From Opitutaceae bacterium (GTDB lineage Bacteria; Verrucomicrobiota; Verrucomicrobiia; Opitutales; Opitutaceae): DNA of 64,000 nucleotides. Made by a program: the position numbers and the translations under genes. This document shows, in pieces, positions 7,581 through 16,512 of the stretch. Within the stretch, counting starts at the first letter, position 1, and every line of letters begins with the position of its first letter. Under the pieces are notes generated by a model. That model did not search any database, was not told the origin of the DNA, and saw nothing but the letters and a program-made list of their open reading frames with translations. The stretch is from NCBI GenBank assembly GCA_003151515.1, contig PLXS01000030.1, forward strand, positions 15,757 through 79,756. The letters run 5' to 3'.

Positions 7581-9932
7581 CTAATTGCAGGAGGCGGAAA
7601 TCCGGTTTGTCGCGGGCTTCGACGGCAAGCGGCGGACGACGTCATACTCAATTGTCTGGGGTATGCCAGGCGCGCAATTCACGCTGACTCCGGCCACAAC
7701 AAACAACCGCGTGCGCCGATTGTCATGGGATGGGGTGATCGCGACGGCCGACTTTGTAATCCGAATGTGGAATAAGTCCCCCTTGTAGGCCAGCTTGAAG
7801 CGGAGGCTGCGCCATTTTGAGAACAGCCGCGGATTTATCGCGACGCGGGTCTCGTCCGCGTGCAAGCCGGCGAAACCGAAAACCGCCGTCATCCATGCGC
7901 CGCCGTTGGCGGCAGGGTGCGAGCCGCCCGTGAAGACGTTACCGACGTGCATTTTGTACTTTGCCTCGAGGTCGATCTTCGCGGTCTTTAGGAAGTAAAG
8001 GTAGGCAAATTCGAGATTTCCAAACTCCGTGGCCACCATCGCGTAGGCACAGGCGCTGAGACTGGAGCCATGCTCGGTAAACGGTTCATAATACTCCCAG
8101 TTCGCCTTCTTTACACCGGTGGAGAAGCGGTCCCTGAACAGGTTCAGCATCATAACCACGTCGGCCTGCTTGATGACTTTCGTTTCCACGGCCAGTCCCT
8201 GTGCAGCTCCCAAATACTCGTTGGGGTGAAGCCTCTTGGCCTTGAGCTCTGAAACAGAAGCGTCCCTCAGCCGGCTGTAGCCATCGAACTGCTCGATGAC
8301 TCCTGTCCTGGCATCCGGTCCGGGCACAAAGAGCAGCTCTGTTCCCTCCACGAACGTGGCCAGCTCCGCTTCAATGCCGATCTTCTTAACCAGGCGGCTA
8401 AAGTCGGCGGGATAATGGCGCTTGAGGTAGTCGACGACCGCGTTTGCAATGGCAAAGGTTTCCTTCACCACCATGTTCGTGAACGCATTGTTGTTGACGC
8501 GTTCGTGGTATTCGTCGGGTCCGATGACGTCGAGGATTTCGTAGCGTCCCTTGTCCTTCTTGAAGTAGGCGTATGAAACGTAGAACCGTGCGCACTCAAG
8601 GATCACCTCGGCGCCCCCCTCAAGAAGAAGACGGTCGTCGCCGGTGATCTTGAAATACTCCCACATTGCGATGGCCACGTCGCCGCTGATATGAACCTGC
8701 TTGTCGCGGAAGTGCGTCCGCAGGTCCCGACCCGTGGAGGGGTCGCCGACATTGAAGTAGGAGCAGGCGTCGTCGCCCGTCTCTTGGCTTTCCCATGCGT
8801 AAAACGCACCGCGGTAGCCCGGACCCTCGGTCTTGGCCTTACGGCGTGCGCCATCTAGGGTCTTGATTCGGTAGCGCATGAGCTCCACCGCCTTCTCGGG
8901 ATAGGTGTGTAGGAAAAACGGGAACATGAACATCTCAGTATCCCAGAAGATCGCCCCTTTGTAGACTTGTCCCGACAATGCGCGCGCCGCGATCGAGTTG
9001 GTGCTGCTCTCGGTCGGTGCCACCATGAGCAATTGGAATATGCTGTAGCGGAGGGCGCGCTGCGCCTCGTCGTCGCCCTCGACCTCGACGTCGCAACGTT
9101 CCCACTTTTTCTCCCACTCCGAGCGATGCTGCGCCAAGCAAGCCTCGTATCCTAGCGCCCTCGCCTTCTCGACTGTCGCCACGGCCGCATCCAACACCGG
9201 CCCCTTCACCGGGTCGTTCTCGGTGAAGACGGCAAAATACTTACAGAAGGTGTAGGTTCTTCCCGCCTCGGCTTTGAACTTCACCACGCGGAGATGGCGG
9301 CGGTCCCTAACCTCGCGGCTCTCCTTCCCAAACGCCAGATCCACGGCCTCTGCGACCACCACACGCCTGCGCATCTCGTGCGTGACGCCTTGGACCGCGA
9401 GCACCGAGCCGCGCAGCTCGGGCCTGAGGTTTACCAAATGGGGTCCATTCAGATCCCAAATATTGTAGTCGATACCGGTGCGAATGGTGACCTGCGCCGC
9501 CCGATCGCAGCACACACTGTATTTGATCACGCCCAAGTTTGGCGTCGCCGCGCTGAGAAAGCGGGCGGACGAGATGGTCATCGCGTTGCCCTTGACCTTG
9601 AATGTGCTCTCTCGCTCATACAGGGCGCTATCCAAGTGCAGTCGCGCGCTGTGGTGCTTCAGTCTTCTGCCAAGCGCGGAGAGGGTCTCGCCGCCGAGCG
9701 CAGCCACCGTGAACCCTCCGTTGGGTGCGTTTACCGGCTCCCGCCACGCATCACCAACCTGGTCATAAATCCCGGCCAGCGTTATCCCCACCTTCTCCCT
9801 TGGGCCAAATTCGTCGAGAGTCCCTCGGTAACCCATGTACCCGTTCGCGAGCTGGTACACATTACCATTGCGCATGATGTTTTCGGGCTCGTTGACGAAG
9901 GAGTCCGTACTGACGATCCAGGGACCTTTCAT
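7581..9932 (-). CDS. GH65 disaccharide phosphorylase (nigerose/kojibiose phosphorylase-like)
   Basis: Cytoplasmic inverting phosphorylase that splits an alpha-glucosyl disaccharide with phosphate into beta-glucose 1-phosphate and glucose. 783 residues, the usual GH65 length, no signal peptide. N-terminal beta-sandwich (1-270, with NGYMGYRGTLDE), then the (alpha/alpha)6 barrel. It has the substrate motif FWDTE (329-333), the general acid Glu474 in GPDEYHE, and the phosphate region GGSHPAANGGAW. Bond specificity (alpha-1,1, 1,2, 1,3 or 1,4) cannot be read reliably. The GH87 enzyme next door favours nigerose (alpha-1,3), and the beta-phosphoglucomutase in the same operon fits the product. The ATG overlaps the stop of the transporter gene by 4 bp (ATGA). 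Confidence 0.9.
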   Translation of the reverse strand: MKGPWIVSTDSFVNEPENIMRNGNVYQLANGYMGYRGTLDEFGPREKVGITLAGIYDQVGDAWREPVNAPNGGFTVAALGGETLSALGRRLKHHSARLHLDSALYERESTFKVKGNAMTISSARFLSAATPNLGVIKYSVCCDRAAQVTIRTGIDYNIWDLNGPHLVNLRPELRGSVLAVQGVTHEMRRRVVVAEAVDLAFGKESREVRDRRHLRVVKFKAEAGRTYTFCKYFAVFTENDPVKGPVLDAAVATVEKARALGYEACLAQHRSEWEKKWERCDVEVEGDDEAQRALRYSIFQLLMVAPTESSTNSIAARALSGQVYKGAIFWDTEMFMFPFFLHTYPEKAVELMRYRIKTLDGARRKAKTEGPGYRGAFYAWESQETGDDACSYFNVGDPSTGRDLRTHFRDKQVHISGDVAIAMWEYFKITGDDRLLLEGGAEVILECARFYVSYAYFKKDKGRYEILDVIGPDEYHERVNNNAFTNMVVKETFAIANAVVDYLKRHYPADFSRLVKKIGIEAELATFVEGTELLFVPGPDARTGVIEQFDGYSRLRDASVSELKAKRLHPNEYLGAAQGLAVETKVIKQADVVMMLNLFRDRFSTGVKKANWEYYEPFTEHGSSLSACAYAMVATEFGNLEFAYLYFLKTAKIDLEAKYKMHVGNVFTGGSHPAANGGAWMTAVFGFAGLHADETRVAINPRLFSKWRSLRFKLAYKGDLFHIRITKSAVAITPSHDNRRTRLFVVAGVSVNCAPGIPQTIEYDVVRRLPSKPATNRISASCN

Positions 9933-11440
9933 GAAATTTCTCTCGCTTTCGCCATGTCCTTCACGAAAAGCATCGCGAAGCCAGCGAGTACCATGACCAC
10001 TCCGCCCAAGACGAGCGCGTAGATTGCGTGGCCGTGGAACACGGTGCGCAGCAGCAGGCCGAGGCTTGCTGATGCCAGAATCTGCGGAATGACCACGAAC
10101 AGGTTGAACATGCCCATGTAGACGCCCATCTTTTGGTGCGGCACCGCCGAGCTCAGGATTGCATAGGGCATCGTGAGCAGGCTGGCCCAGGCGATGCCGA
10201 CTGCGGACATCGAGACCAGCAGCAGCTTGGGATCCCTGAACAGGTACATGGAGATCAGGCCCAGGCCGCCGATGATCAGGCAGATCACATGGGTCCCGAC
10301 GCGGCCGGTCTTTCTCGCCATATACGGCAGGAAGGGGGCAACCAACGCCGCCACCCCGTTATAGACCGCCATCAATACGCCAACCCAGTTTGCGCCGTCA
10401 TTGTAGGCAACGGAGCGGGTATCCGTGCTGCCGAAATGATAGGTTGTGACCGCCGAATTCGCATAGATGAACATTGCGAACAGTGCGAACCACGTGAGAA
10501 CCGTGACCAACGCAAGTTGGGTCATCGTCCTCGGCATGTTCTTCAGGTCGTAGATGATCTCCACCAATCCATCGATTTTCCCCGCCGAAAATCGGAGTGC
10601 GGCCAAAAGCTGGAATGCGCCGTAGCCGGCTATGCCAAAGCCCAGAATGTACAGCGCCTTATCCCACTGCAGGGAATGCACGAAATACGCGAACACCGAG
10701 CCGGCGACTACGAGTACCGAGCCCTCCGCCAGATAACGCCCAATATTCAGTTCGATCGCCGGGCCCTCCTTGCCAGTTACTTCGCCTGCAACCTGGTTGA
10801 ATTCCTCCTGCTCGGATGGCGAATACTCTTTCACCGTCAGGATGGTGCGAAGGACAGCCAGCAGATATACGAGGCCGCCGAGGTAGAAAGACCAGCGGAC
10901 CGTAGGAGGAATCTCGCCCGCGGCCGCGGTGTTGGCCAAATGTAGCCAGCGTGCAAAAATGTACGGCAGCAAGGAGGCGACAACCGAGCTGGCCCCGATG
11001 AAGAATGTCTGCACGGCGAAGCCCGTGGTCCGCTGTTCATCCGGCAGCATGTCTCCAATGAACGCGCGAAACGGCTGCATGGTGACATTGATGGACGCGT
11101 CCATGACCCATAACATGCCCGCCGCAAACCACAGGCCGGGCGAATTGGGCATGACAAGCAATGAGAACGAGGCGAGAATCGCCCCGAGCAGAAAATAGGG
11201 CTTCCGACGCCCCAATCGGTTCCAGGTCTTGTCGCTAAGGTACCCAATAATGGGCTGAATCATCAGGCCTGAAACCGGTGCGGCTATCCATAGGACCGCG
11301 ATGTCATCAACCTTTGCTCCGAGCGTTTCAAAGATCCGGCTGACGTTGGCATTCTGAAGCGCGAAGCCGAATTGAATGCCCACATAGCCGAAGCTCATGT
11401 TCCAGAGCTGCCAGAAGCTTAGGATCGGCTTCCTCTTCAC
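9929..11440 (-). CDS. MFS sugar transporter (glycoside/SLC45-like)
   Basis: Inner-membrane importer, probably bringing the di- or oligosaccharides released by GH87 into the cell for the GH65 enzyme. 503 residues with about 12 hydrophobic helices. The opening SFWQLWNMSFGYVGIQFGFALQNANVSRIFETLGA is typical of sugar/proton symporters related to sucrose and maltose carriers, as are PIIGYLSDKTWNRLGRRKPY (loop 2-3) and MQPFRAFIGDMLPDEQRTTG. The GTG at 11440 is chosen because AAAGGA sits 6 nt upstream and it overlaps the preceding stop as GTGA; an upstream in-frame ATG would intrude 73 bp into the mutase gene. Its stop overlaps the GH65 start. Confidence 0.88.
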   Translation of the reverse strand: MKRKPILSFWQLWNMSFGYVGIQFGFALQNANVSRIFETLGAKVDDIAVLWIAAPVSGLMIQPIIGYLSDKTWNRLGRRKPYFLLGAILASFSLLVMPNSPGLWFAAGMLWVMDASINVTMQPFRAFIGDMLPDEQRTTGFAVQTFFIGASSVVASLLPYIFARWLHLANTAAAGEIPPTVRWSFYLGGLVYLLAVLRTILTVKEYSPSEQEEFNQVAGEVTGKEGPAIELNIGRYLAEGSVLVVAGSVFAYFVHSLQWDKALYILGFGIAGYGAFQLLAALRFSAGKIDGLVEIIYDLKNMPRTMTQLALVTVLTWFALFAMFIYANSAVTTYHFGSTDTRSVAYNDGANWVGVLMAVYNGVAALVAPFLPYMARKTGRVGTHVICLIIGGLGLISMYLFRDPKLLLVSMSAVGIAWASLLTMPYAILSSAVPHQKMGVYMGMFNLFVVIPQILASASLGLLLRTVFHGHAIYALVLGGVVMVLAGFAMLFVKDMAKAREIS

Positions 11441-12414
11441 AGATTTCCTTTCCGCCTTGGATCGCCTTGCGGCTGGGCACCGCCACAGCTGCGCCGGGCT
11501 TTGACCCATCGGTCAATCTGATCGACGCTGGCCTCGGCCAGGTCCCGCACCACCACATCAGCCCCGTGATCATACAACTCGCCGGCGTTGTTCGATCGGG
11601 CGACTCCTATAACAAGCGCAAAACCGCCTGCAATCCCAGCCCAGACGCCCGTCGCGGCGTCCTCCACAACCACGGCCCTTCCGTAGGGAACGCGCATATT
11701 GTCGGATGCCGCTGTAAAAATGTCCGGCTCGGGCTTGCCTTTGAGCCCCAGCCTTTCGGAAACGTTGCCATCCACGACCGTGTCGAAGAGGTTTGTGGTC
11801 CCGGTGGTGCTTAGAATGGCCGCCCCGTTCTTGCTGGATGTTGCCAGACCCACCTTGATCCCGTGGCGGCGGAGGTTTTTCACTAGGGCGATTGAGGAAT
11901 CAAAAGTTTTGACGCCATCCTCAAGAAGCCGGTTGAAAAGGCTGTTTTTCTGATTGCCCAATCCGCAGATCGTTTCGCGTCCCGGTGCGTCGCCAGATGA
12001 CCCAAATTCCAAGCTGATCCCTCGCGAATTCAAGAATGCCTGCACTCCCTTGTAACGGGGCCTCCCATCGACATGGGCGAGATAATCAGCGGAAGTAAAT
12101 TCCTTGAAAGGCTGACGAAACACGCGTTCGCGGCTTCGGAGGTACGCGTCAAACGTTTTCTTCCAAGCGGCCGCATGCACTGAAGCGGTGTCCGTAATCA
12201 CCCCGTCCATGTCGAAAATCACTGCGTCGAACTCTGAAATGATATTCAAGGTGATATTCGCGATCTTGGTTCGTCGATTAGCGACGCCCCATCTATGGGC
12301 CTTGGAAAGACCTGCCCCGAATGTGGCGCCGCTGTTGTTGCAGGGTTTGATGCCAGGCGAAGCCGAACTTGAAATGTTGGTTTGATTTAGTGTCACGCGA
12401 CCACGGGAAGACAC
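11437..12414 (-). CDS. pgmB: Beta-phosphoglucomutase (HAD superfamily)
   Basis: Converts beta-glucose 1-phosphate, the GH65 product, to glucose 6-phosphate. HAD core with the nucleophile motif FDMDGVITDT (Asp68 and Asp70), a helical cap region (FTSADYLAHVDGRPRYKGV), GLATSSKN for motif II, KPEPDIF for motif III Lys, and VVVEDAATGVWAG for motif IV. Written from the GTG at 12414, which has CGGAG 7 nt upstream, it is 325 residues. The first ~58 residues are low-complexity and outside the fold, so the true start may be further in (for example TTG at 12249). It stands downstream of a hairpin that separates it from the TonB gene and overlaps the MFS gene as GTGA. Confidence 0.88.
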   Translation of the reverse strand: MSSRGRVTLNQTNISSSASPGIKPCNNSGATFGAGLSKAHRWGVANRRTKIANITLNIISEFDAVIFDMDGVITDTASVHAAAWKKTFDAYLRSRERVFRQPFKEFTSADYLAHVDGRPRYKGVQAFLNSRGISLEFGSSGDAPGRETICGLGNQKNSLFNRLLEDGVKTFDSSIALVKNLRRHGIKVGLATSSKNGAAILSTTGTTNLFDTVVDGNVSERLGLKGKPEPDIFTAASDNMRVPYGRAVVVEDAATGVWAGIAGGFALVIGVARSNNAGELYDHGADVVVRDLAEASVDQIDRWVKARRSCGGAQPQGDPRRKGNL

Positions 12415-12432
12415 CCCGTCGACTCCGATTAA

Positions 12433-12466
12433 TGAAAGTCGCCAGCCTTTTGGATCGGCTGGCGAC
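12433..12466 (-). terminator. Hairpin between TonB receptor and downstream sugar genes
   Basis: Perfect 10-bp stem GTCGCCAGCC / GGCTGGCGAC (12438-12447 with 12457-12466) with a 9-nt loop. On the minus strand it is followed by TTTCATT, a weak U-tract. It lies 43 bp after the receptor stop and just before the mutase gene. This is the place expected for a leaky terminator or mRNA-stabilising stem that leaves the receptor more highly expressed than the cytoplasmic enzymes. Confidence 0.6.
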
Positions 12467-12508
12467 CGGTACTATCCCCGGGATCGTACCTACCTCAGGA
12501 CTAAGAGA

Positions 12509-15500
12509 TCAGAAACTGAATACGTTCCTGACCGTCCACTTCTCCGTCGGACCGATGCGATAGAACGCAGGTTGTACCACTCCGTTTATCGGTGCCTGAT
12601 AGCTGACCGGAATCAGATAATTCCCTCTGCCGACGTTTTCGATGTTGAGCTGGATGTTCCATAAGATCTTGTTGGTGATCTTACGGTGATAACCAACCCA
12701 AAGGTCGAAGTAGGTCTCACTCCCTTGCATTTCCGGCGCGGCTAGGTTCGGGAGGTATGGAGGCGGAAGCGCGGGATCGCCAGTCGGGGGATAGCCGAGG
12801 ATCTCAGGGCCAGTATAACGCACGCCACCACCAATGTTAACACCTTTGAGGAAGCCGCGATCGAAGTCATAGTTCGACGTCAGATTGAAGCGCCACTTGG
12901 CCATCTGCGACGCCGCAACACCTTGCTGCTGCTGGAGTTCGGCGTAAGCGCCACCTACCGCAGGAAGGCCGTTGTAAGCGATGTAGTAGGCTTGGGCGAC
13001 GTTAGGAACGCTTGGAGCGATGTCCTGCCCCCAGAACCACTGCTGAGAGCCGCCGGGGCCTTTAACATAGGCCGCCGTCTCCGCCATGAACTTGGTCAAG
13101 GCCGCGTCACCGATTTGCGTGATGACCGCATTCGTTTCTGTAGCGTTGAGTGTAACGCGCCAGTTCTTGGTGGGATTGGCGTCGAGCTCAAATTCCCAGC
13201 CCTGGGACACGGAGTTTTCGGTAATCGCGAAATTTTGTTCGCCTGGGGTGCCCTGCAACTGGCTTCTCGGGACAAGGCCGGCCTGTACTTGAGCCAGGCT
13301 ACCCATGCCCCAATTCTTAAAGAAGTTAGGGAAATCAGTGTTAAGCTGGGTCTCCCATGCCCGCGTGGCTGCGGTCGAGGCATTCTGTAGATCCTCCATC
13401 GCCTGAGTGTGGTAGTTATTGCCATCGAAGTACCAGCCCGAGCCCTCGCCTCCAACAGCTAGACCAGCCACGCCCCCATCGGGGCCGATGCCCGGATTAG
13501 GGGACTGAACAGACGTGGGTCCTGCTTGGAGCGGAGTGGACTGGTCAGTGTGATAATAAAAGACGTTGCCGTAGTACGCCGAGTTGCCAACGAAATTGGC
13601 CAGCTCGGCGGCGAAGGCAGTACCGTCGGGGTTCGAACCGTTCGTGATGCCGGTCACATAGCGATTGATCTTGAGGGCCAACTTGCCGTTACGAGTCTCG
13701 ATCAGAATGCCGCGCTCAATGGTCTTGCCTGCCGGAGGCGCGACGGGATCACCGTTAATGTCGAGGCGGCTTGAGTTCGGCTGGAAATTGGTCGATGTGC
13801 TGTAGGCCAGACTGACATCGAAGGGAAGCTTGCTGGCAAGCCCTTTCACGCCAGGGAGTTCCCCGAGGTGAGCCACAAGACTATAGGAGCGGGATTGAAC
13901 TTCTACACGGCCCTGTTGGCCGTTCGAAAAGTTGACGTCATTGAAGTTTATGCTTTGCGGGTCGTTCGCATCGCCGAGGGTGGCTTGATCAGCATAGCTC
14001 GTGTTGATATCTTTGCGCCAGCCATAGATACCCACAAGCGCGTCGTCCAGCCACTTGCCTTCGTAGACCAACGCCTGAGAGGTAGTCACCGAGCGCGTAA
14101 TGCTATCGGAGGTCGCCAAAAGGTCGCGGTTGACGGAAGGGTCGGCTTCAGAATTGGTAACTGTCAAGGTCTGCTCGCCCGCCCAGCCATTGTAGTACGC
14201 AGGGTTGGTAGGGCTCAATGATGAGTTCGCCGGGTTCGGAGTGAAATCGAAGTAATTGATCGGTTGGTTACCGATCGTCGGGTTGCCGGTGACCCTGGGA
14301 ATATTAGCCCCCGAGAGCGACTTGCCCACCAACGAGGACCCCAGATAAATGACCTGTTGCGATGCTACACTTTCGAAGTTACTACCGCTGTATCCGCCGT
14401 CGAGAGTGTCGGCGAGAGCGGTATTTGCGCCGAGATAACCATACTGCTGCCAAGCCATGGTGTCGGTAGTTTGCTTCGCATCTTCCGCCAAGCCGGTCAG
14501 GGTTTGGATGCCAAGGATCCTTGCCCACCATGCATTGCTGTCACTCGTGAAGTTATGTGTGACAAAGCCCGTGGCGCGCGAATCTTCGCGATCGCTTGTA
14601 TATTCGTTATTGGTTGGGTAGTCGCCGTTAACGACATACGGGCGGCCATAGTTCGGATTCGGGCTCGCGGTTGCAAGCGAGGTTCCGTCGTTGTTGGTAG
14701 CCATGACGTCAATGTACAAGGGAACGGCACCGCCGAAGGGGTTGATCTGGCCGTCATTGTAGTGCTGTTTGTTGTAAGCAATGTCGAAGCCAACCTGGTC
14801 ATGGAGGAAGGTTTGCGAGAGATCCGCCGTCGCTGACCAGAAACGTTGCCATTCCGATTTCATGGTGCCGTCGATCAAATTCTTGTAGAAATTGAAGGCC
14901 GAAGGATTGGTCAGCGAGGTATCCGTGAAGAGGCCAGCGTTGGCGTAAGGCAGCCCCGCATAGATTGGTTCCTGCGCTGCGCCGTTTATGTTGAGCCAGG
15001 AGCCGGGAAACGCGCCATAGAGCGGAACGAGGCCGGTGGTCGTGGCCAAACCAGGCTGAGGCAGGGAGGTGAAGCGGTACGTGCCCGCAGAACCGACGGT
15101 GGAACCGTTCTGGATAACATTTAACGGAAAACTGGAATTGCCGAGTTGGCTGTTCGTAAACCACGGGTCGGTATTCGAATTGCCGGCGCGGCCGGCGCCT
15201 GCATAACCATTGGCAGCGCTGGCGATGTAACCAGCGGGGAGGCCGGTTGTCCACGAATTCAAACCGTTCAATCCCGCCTGATAAGCTCCAGTATCGGCGG
15301 GTGTAAAAAACGGAGTAATTTGGTCCTCCGGAGGAAGCACGCGAGGATTGTCGGAATCGACCTGGCCAGATTCGAAGTTCGCCTTGAAGACGGTATGATT
15401 TCCGCCTTTGTTCAGGAAAGCAGGTTCGACGCGGAGTGCACCGGATATGCGCTGGTCCTTCGAATAGGCCGGCTTCTGCTCATATTTTTCGTCGTCGTGC

Positions 15501-16243
15501 AGGACGTCGAGCCGGAAGGCGACCTGATCAGGCACGATCTGGAAATTGTAATCCAAGCTCTCGCGGGTGCTGCCCCAGCTGCCAAAGCGCAAGTCGAGGT
15601 TTCCAGAATTAGTGAATTCCGCATTCTTGGTGCCGGCATTGATGATGCCGGCTGGACTGCCTTCACCAAAGAGAATCGCATTCGGGCCGCGTGAGATATC
15701 GATGCGGTCGATATTATATGAGTCCCAGGGGATGTCTGAGACAAAGAAATCGTGGGTATTATCGGCAGCAGCGAGACCGCGGATACGGGTGTCCTCGCTC
15801 GGATGGATGGTGTCTTCGGTAAGGAGCGCACTGCTGCTACCGGGACCGGGACTTGCAAAGTTGCCATATACGCCACCCACTTCAGCACCGCCGATGCGTT
15901 GGAGCAGCGAGGTGTTGTCGGTCGCTCCGGTGTCCAGGAGGAGCTGCTGCGTGACCACGCTCACGGAACTGCCGATGTCGCGCAGTTGGGTGCTGAGTCG
16001 GTTGCCGGCCAGCGTGGTATCCGCATTATAGCTTTCTGAGCCGCTGGTGGCTTTGACTTCGAACGGGGACAGCAAGAGAACTTCTTCTTCCGGGGCAGCC
16101 GACGGGTTCGGGACAACCTGCGCGTTGGCGGGCTGGGCGGGCTGGGCGGGACTCGGGGCTGTCTGGGCCTGGATACTCGCGCAGGCGGATATCGCGGCGA
16201 CCAATACGGCTACAAGCCGTGAATGCCTTGGTGTGTACTTCAT
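12509..16243 (-). CDS. TonB-dependent outer-membrane receptor of the alpha-glucan locus
   Basis: Outer-membrane importer, here presumably for alpha-gluco-oligosaccharides. 1244 residues from the ATG at 16243. The signal peptide MKYTPRHSRLVAVLVAAISACASIQAQ is followed by a Pro/Ala linker, then LLLSPFEVKATSGSESYNADTTLAG, the LSPFEV-type TonB contact typical of Opitutaceae receptors. A plug domain follows (RIDISRGPNAILFGEGSPAG) and a 22-strand barrel ending KWTVRNVFSF. There is no SusD gene beside it. The ATG has no Shine-Dalgarno and directly follows a 12-bp tandem repeat; a GTG at 16300 (GGGAG about 12 nt before it) would add 19 residues including TTPQTTPQT. Confidence 0.9.
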   Translation of the reverse strand: MKYTPRHSRLVAVLVAAISACASIQAQTAPSPAQPAQPANAQVVPNPSAAPEEEVLLLSPFEVKATSGSESYNADTTLAGNRLSTQLRDIGSSVSVVTQQLLLDTGATDNTSLLQRIGGAEVGGVYGNFASPGPGSSSALLTEDTIHPSEDTRIRGLAAADNTHDFFVSDIPWDSYNIDRIDISRGPNAILFGEGSPAGIINAGTKNAEFTNSGNLDLRFGSWGSTRESLDYNFQIVPDQVAFRLDVLHDDEKYEQKPAYSKDQRISGALRVEPAFLNKGGNHTVFKANFESGQVDSDNPRVLPPEDQITPFFTPADTGAYQAGLNGLNSWTTGLPAGYIASAANGYAGAGRAGNSNTDPWFTNSQLGNSSFPLNVIQNGSTVGSAGTYRFTSLPQPGLATTTGLVPLYGAFPGSWLNINGAAQEPIYAGLPYANAGLFTDTSLTNPSAFNFYKNLIDGTMKSEWQRFWSATADLSQTFLHDQVGFDIAYNKQHYNDGQINPFGGAVPLYIDVMATNNDGTSLATASPNPNYGRPYVVNGDYPTNNEYTSDREDSRATGFVTHNFTSDSNAWWARILGIQTLTGLAEDAKQTTDTMAWQQYGYLGANTALADTLDGGYSGSNFESVASQQVIYLGSSLVGKSLSGANIPRVTGNPTIGNQPINYFDFTPNPANSSLSPTNPAYYNGWAGEQTLTVTNSEADPSVNRDLLATSDSITRSVTTSQALVYEGKWLDDALVGIYGWRKDINTSYADQATLGDANDPQSINFNDVNFSNGQQGRVEVQSRSYSLVAHLGELPGVKGLASKLPFDVSLAYSTSTNFQPNSSRLDINGDPVAPPAGKTIERGILIETRNGKLALKINRYVTGITNGSNPDGTAFAAELANFVGNSAYYGNVFYYHTDQSTPLQAGPTSVQSPNPGIGPDGGVAGLAVGGEGSGWYFDGNNYHTQAMEDLQNASTAATRAWETQLNTDFPNFFKNWGMGSLAQVQAGLVPRSQLQGTPGEQNFAITENSVSQGWEFELDANPTKNWRVTLNATETNAVITQIGDAALTKFMAETAAYVKGPGGSQQWFWGQDIAPSVPNVAQAYYIAYNGLPAVGGAYAELQQQQGVAASQMAKWRFNLTSNYDFDRGFLKGVNIGGGVRYTGPEILGYPPTGDPALPPPYLPNLAAPEMQGSETYFDLWVGYHRKITNKILWNIQLNIENVGRGNYLIPVSYQAPINGVVQPAFYRIGPTEKWTVRNVFSF

Positions 16244-16274
16244 AGTTTGGGGTGTAGTTTGGGGTGTAGTTTGG
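16244..16274 (-). repeat. 12-bp tandem repeat abutting the receptor start codon
   Basis: The unit AGTTTGGGGTGT (plus strand) is repeated 2.6 times and ends exactly at the ATG of the TonB receptor gene, taking the place of a ribosome binding site. The unit length is a multiple of three, so copy change would keep the frame if translation starts at the upstream GTG (16300). Confidence 0.75.
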
Positions 16275-16354
16275 TTGCTAGGGAGAAGGCTGCGCTTCAC
16301 CTGGGCCGGAATCTCCCATCAGGCGATGGGGTGAATGGGGTCGTTTGCGGGGTA

Positions 16355-16383
16355 GAGCGATCGCTAGGGGAACCCGATCGCTC
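16355..16383 (-). promoter_or_regulatory. Inverted repeat in the receptor leader
   Basis: GAGCGATCG (16355-16363) and CGATCGCTC (16375-16383) form a perfect 9-bp inverted repeat around an 11-nt centre. The left arm extends into the self-palindrome AGCGATCGCT (16356-16365). It lies 112-140 bp before the receptor ATG in the 269-bp gap that must hold the operon promoter. It could be an operator (for instance for the LacI protein at 24462) or an RNA hairpin. No confident -35/-10 pair was found in this gap. Confidence 0.4.
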
Positions 16384-16512
16384 AGGCTGGAGCGTGATCA
16401 ATCCTGGGGGGATGCTTCCGATGGGGATGTTTCTGATATCACTGACTGACGGAAGCGATTTGCTACAAGCCGGGCGCCAATTCGATTCTATCCGTATGCA
16501 AACGTTGCGGAG

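Noticed and set aside
16497-16510. Possible LacI operator around AACGTT
   Set aside because: Only the central hexamer is symmetric; flanking bases do not pair.
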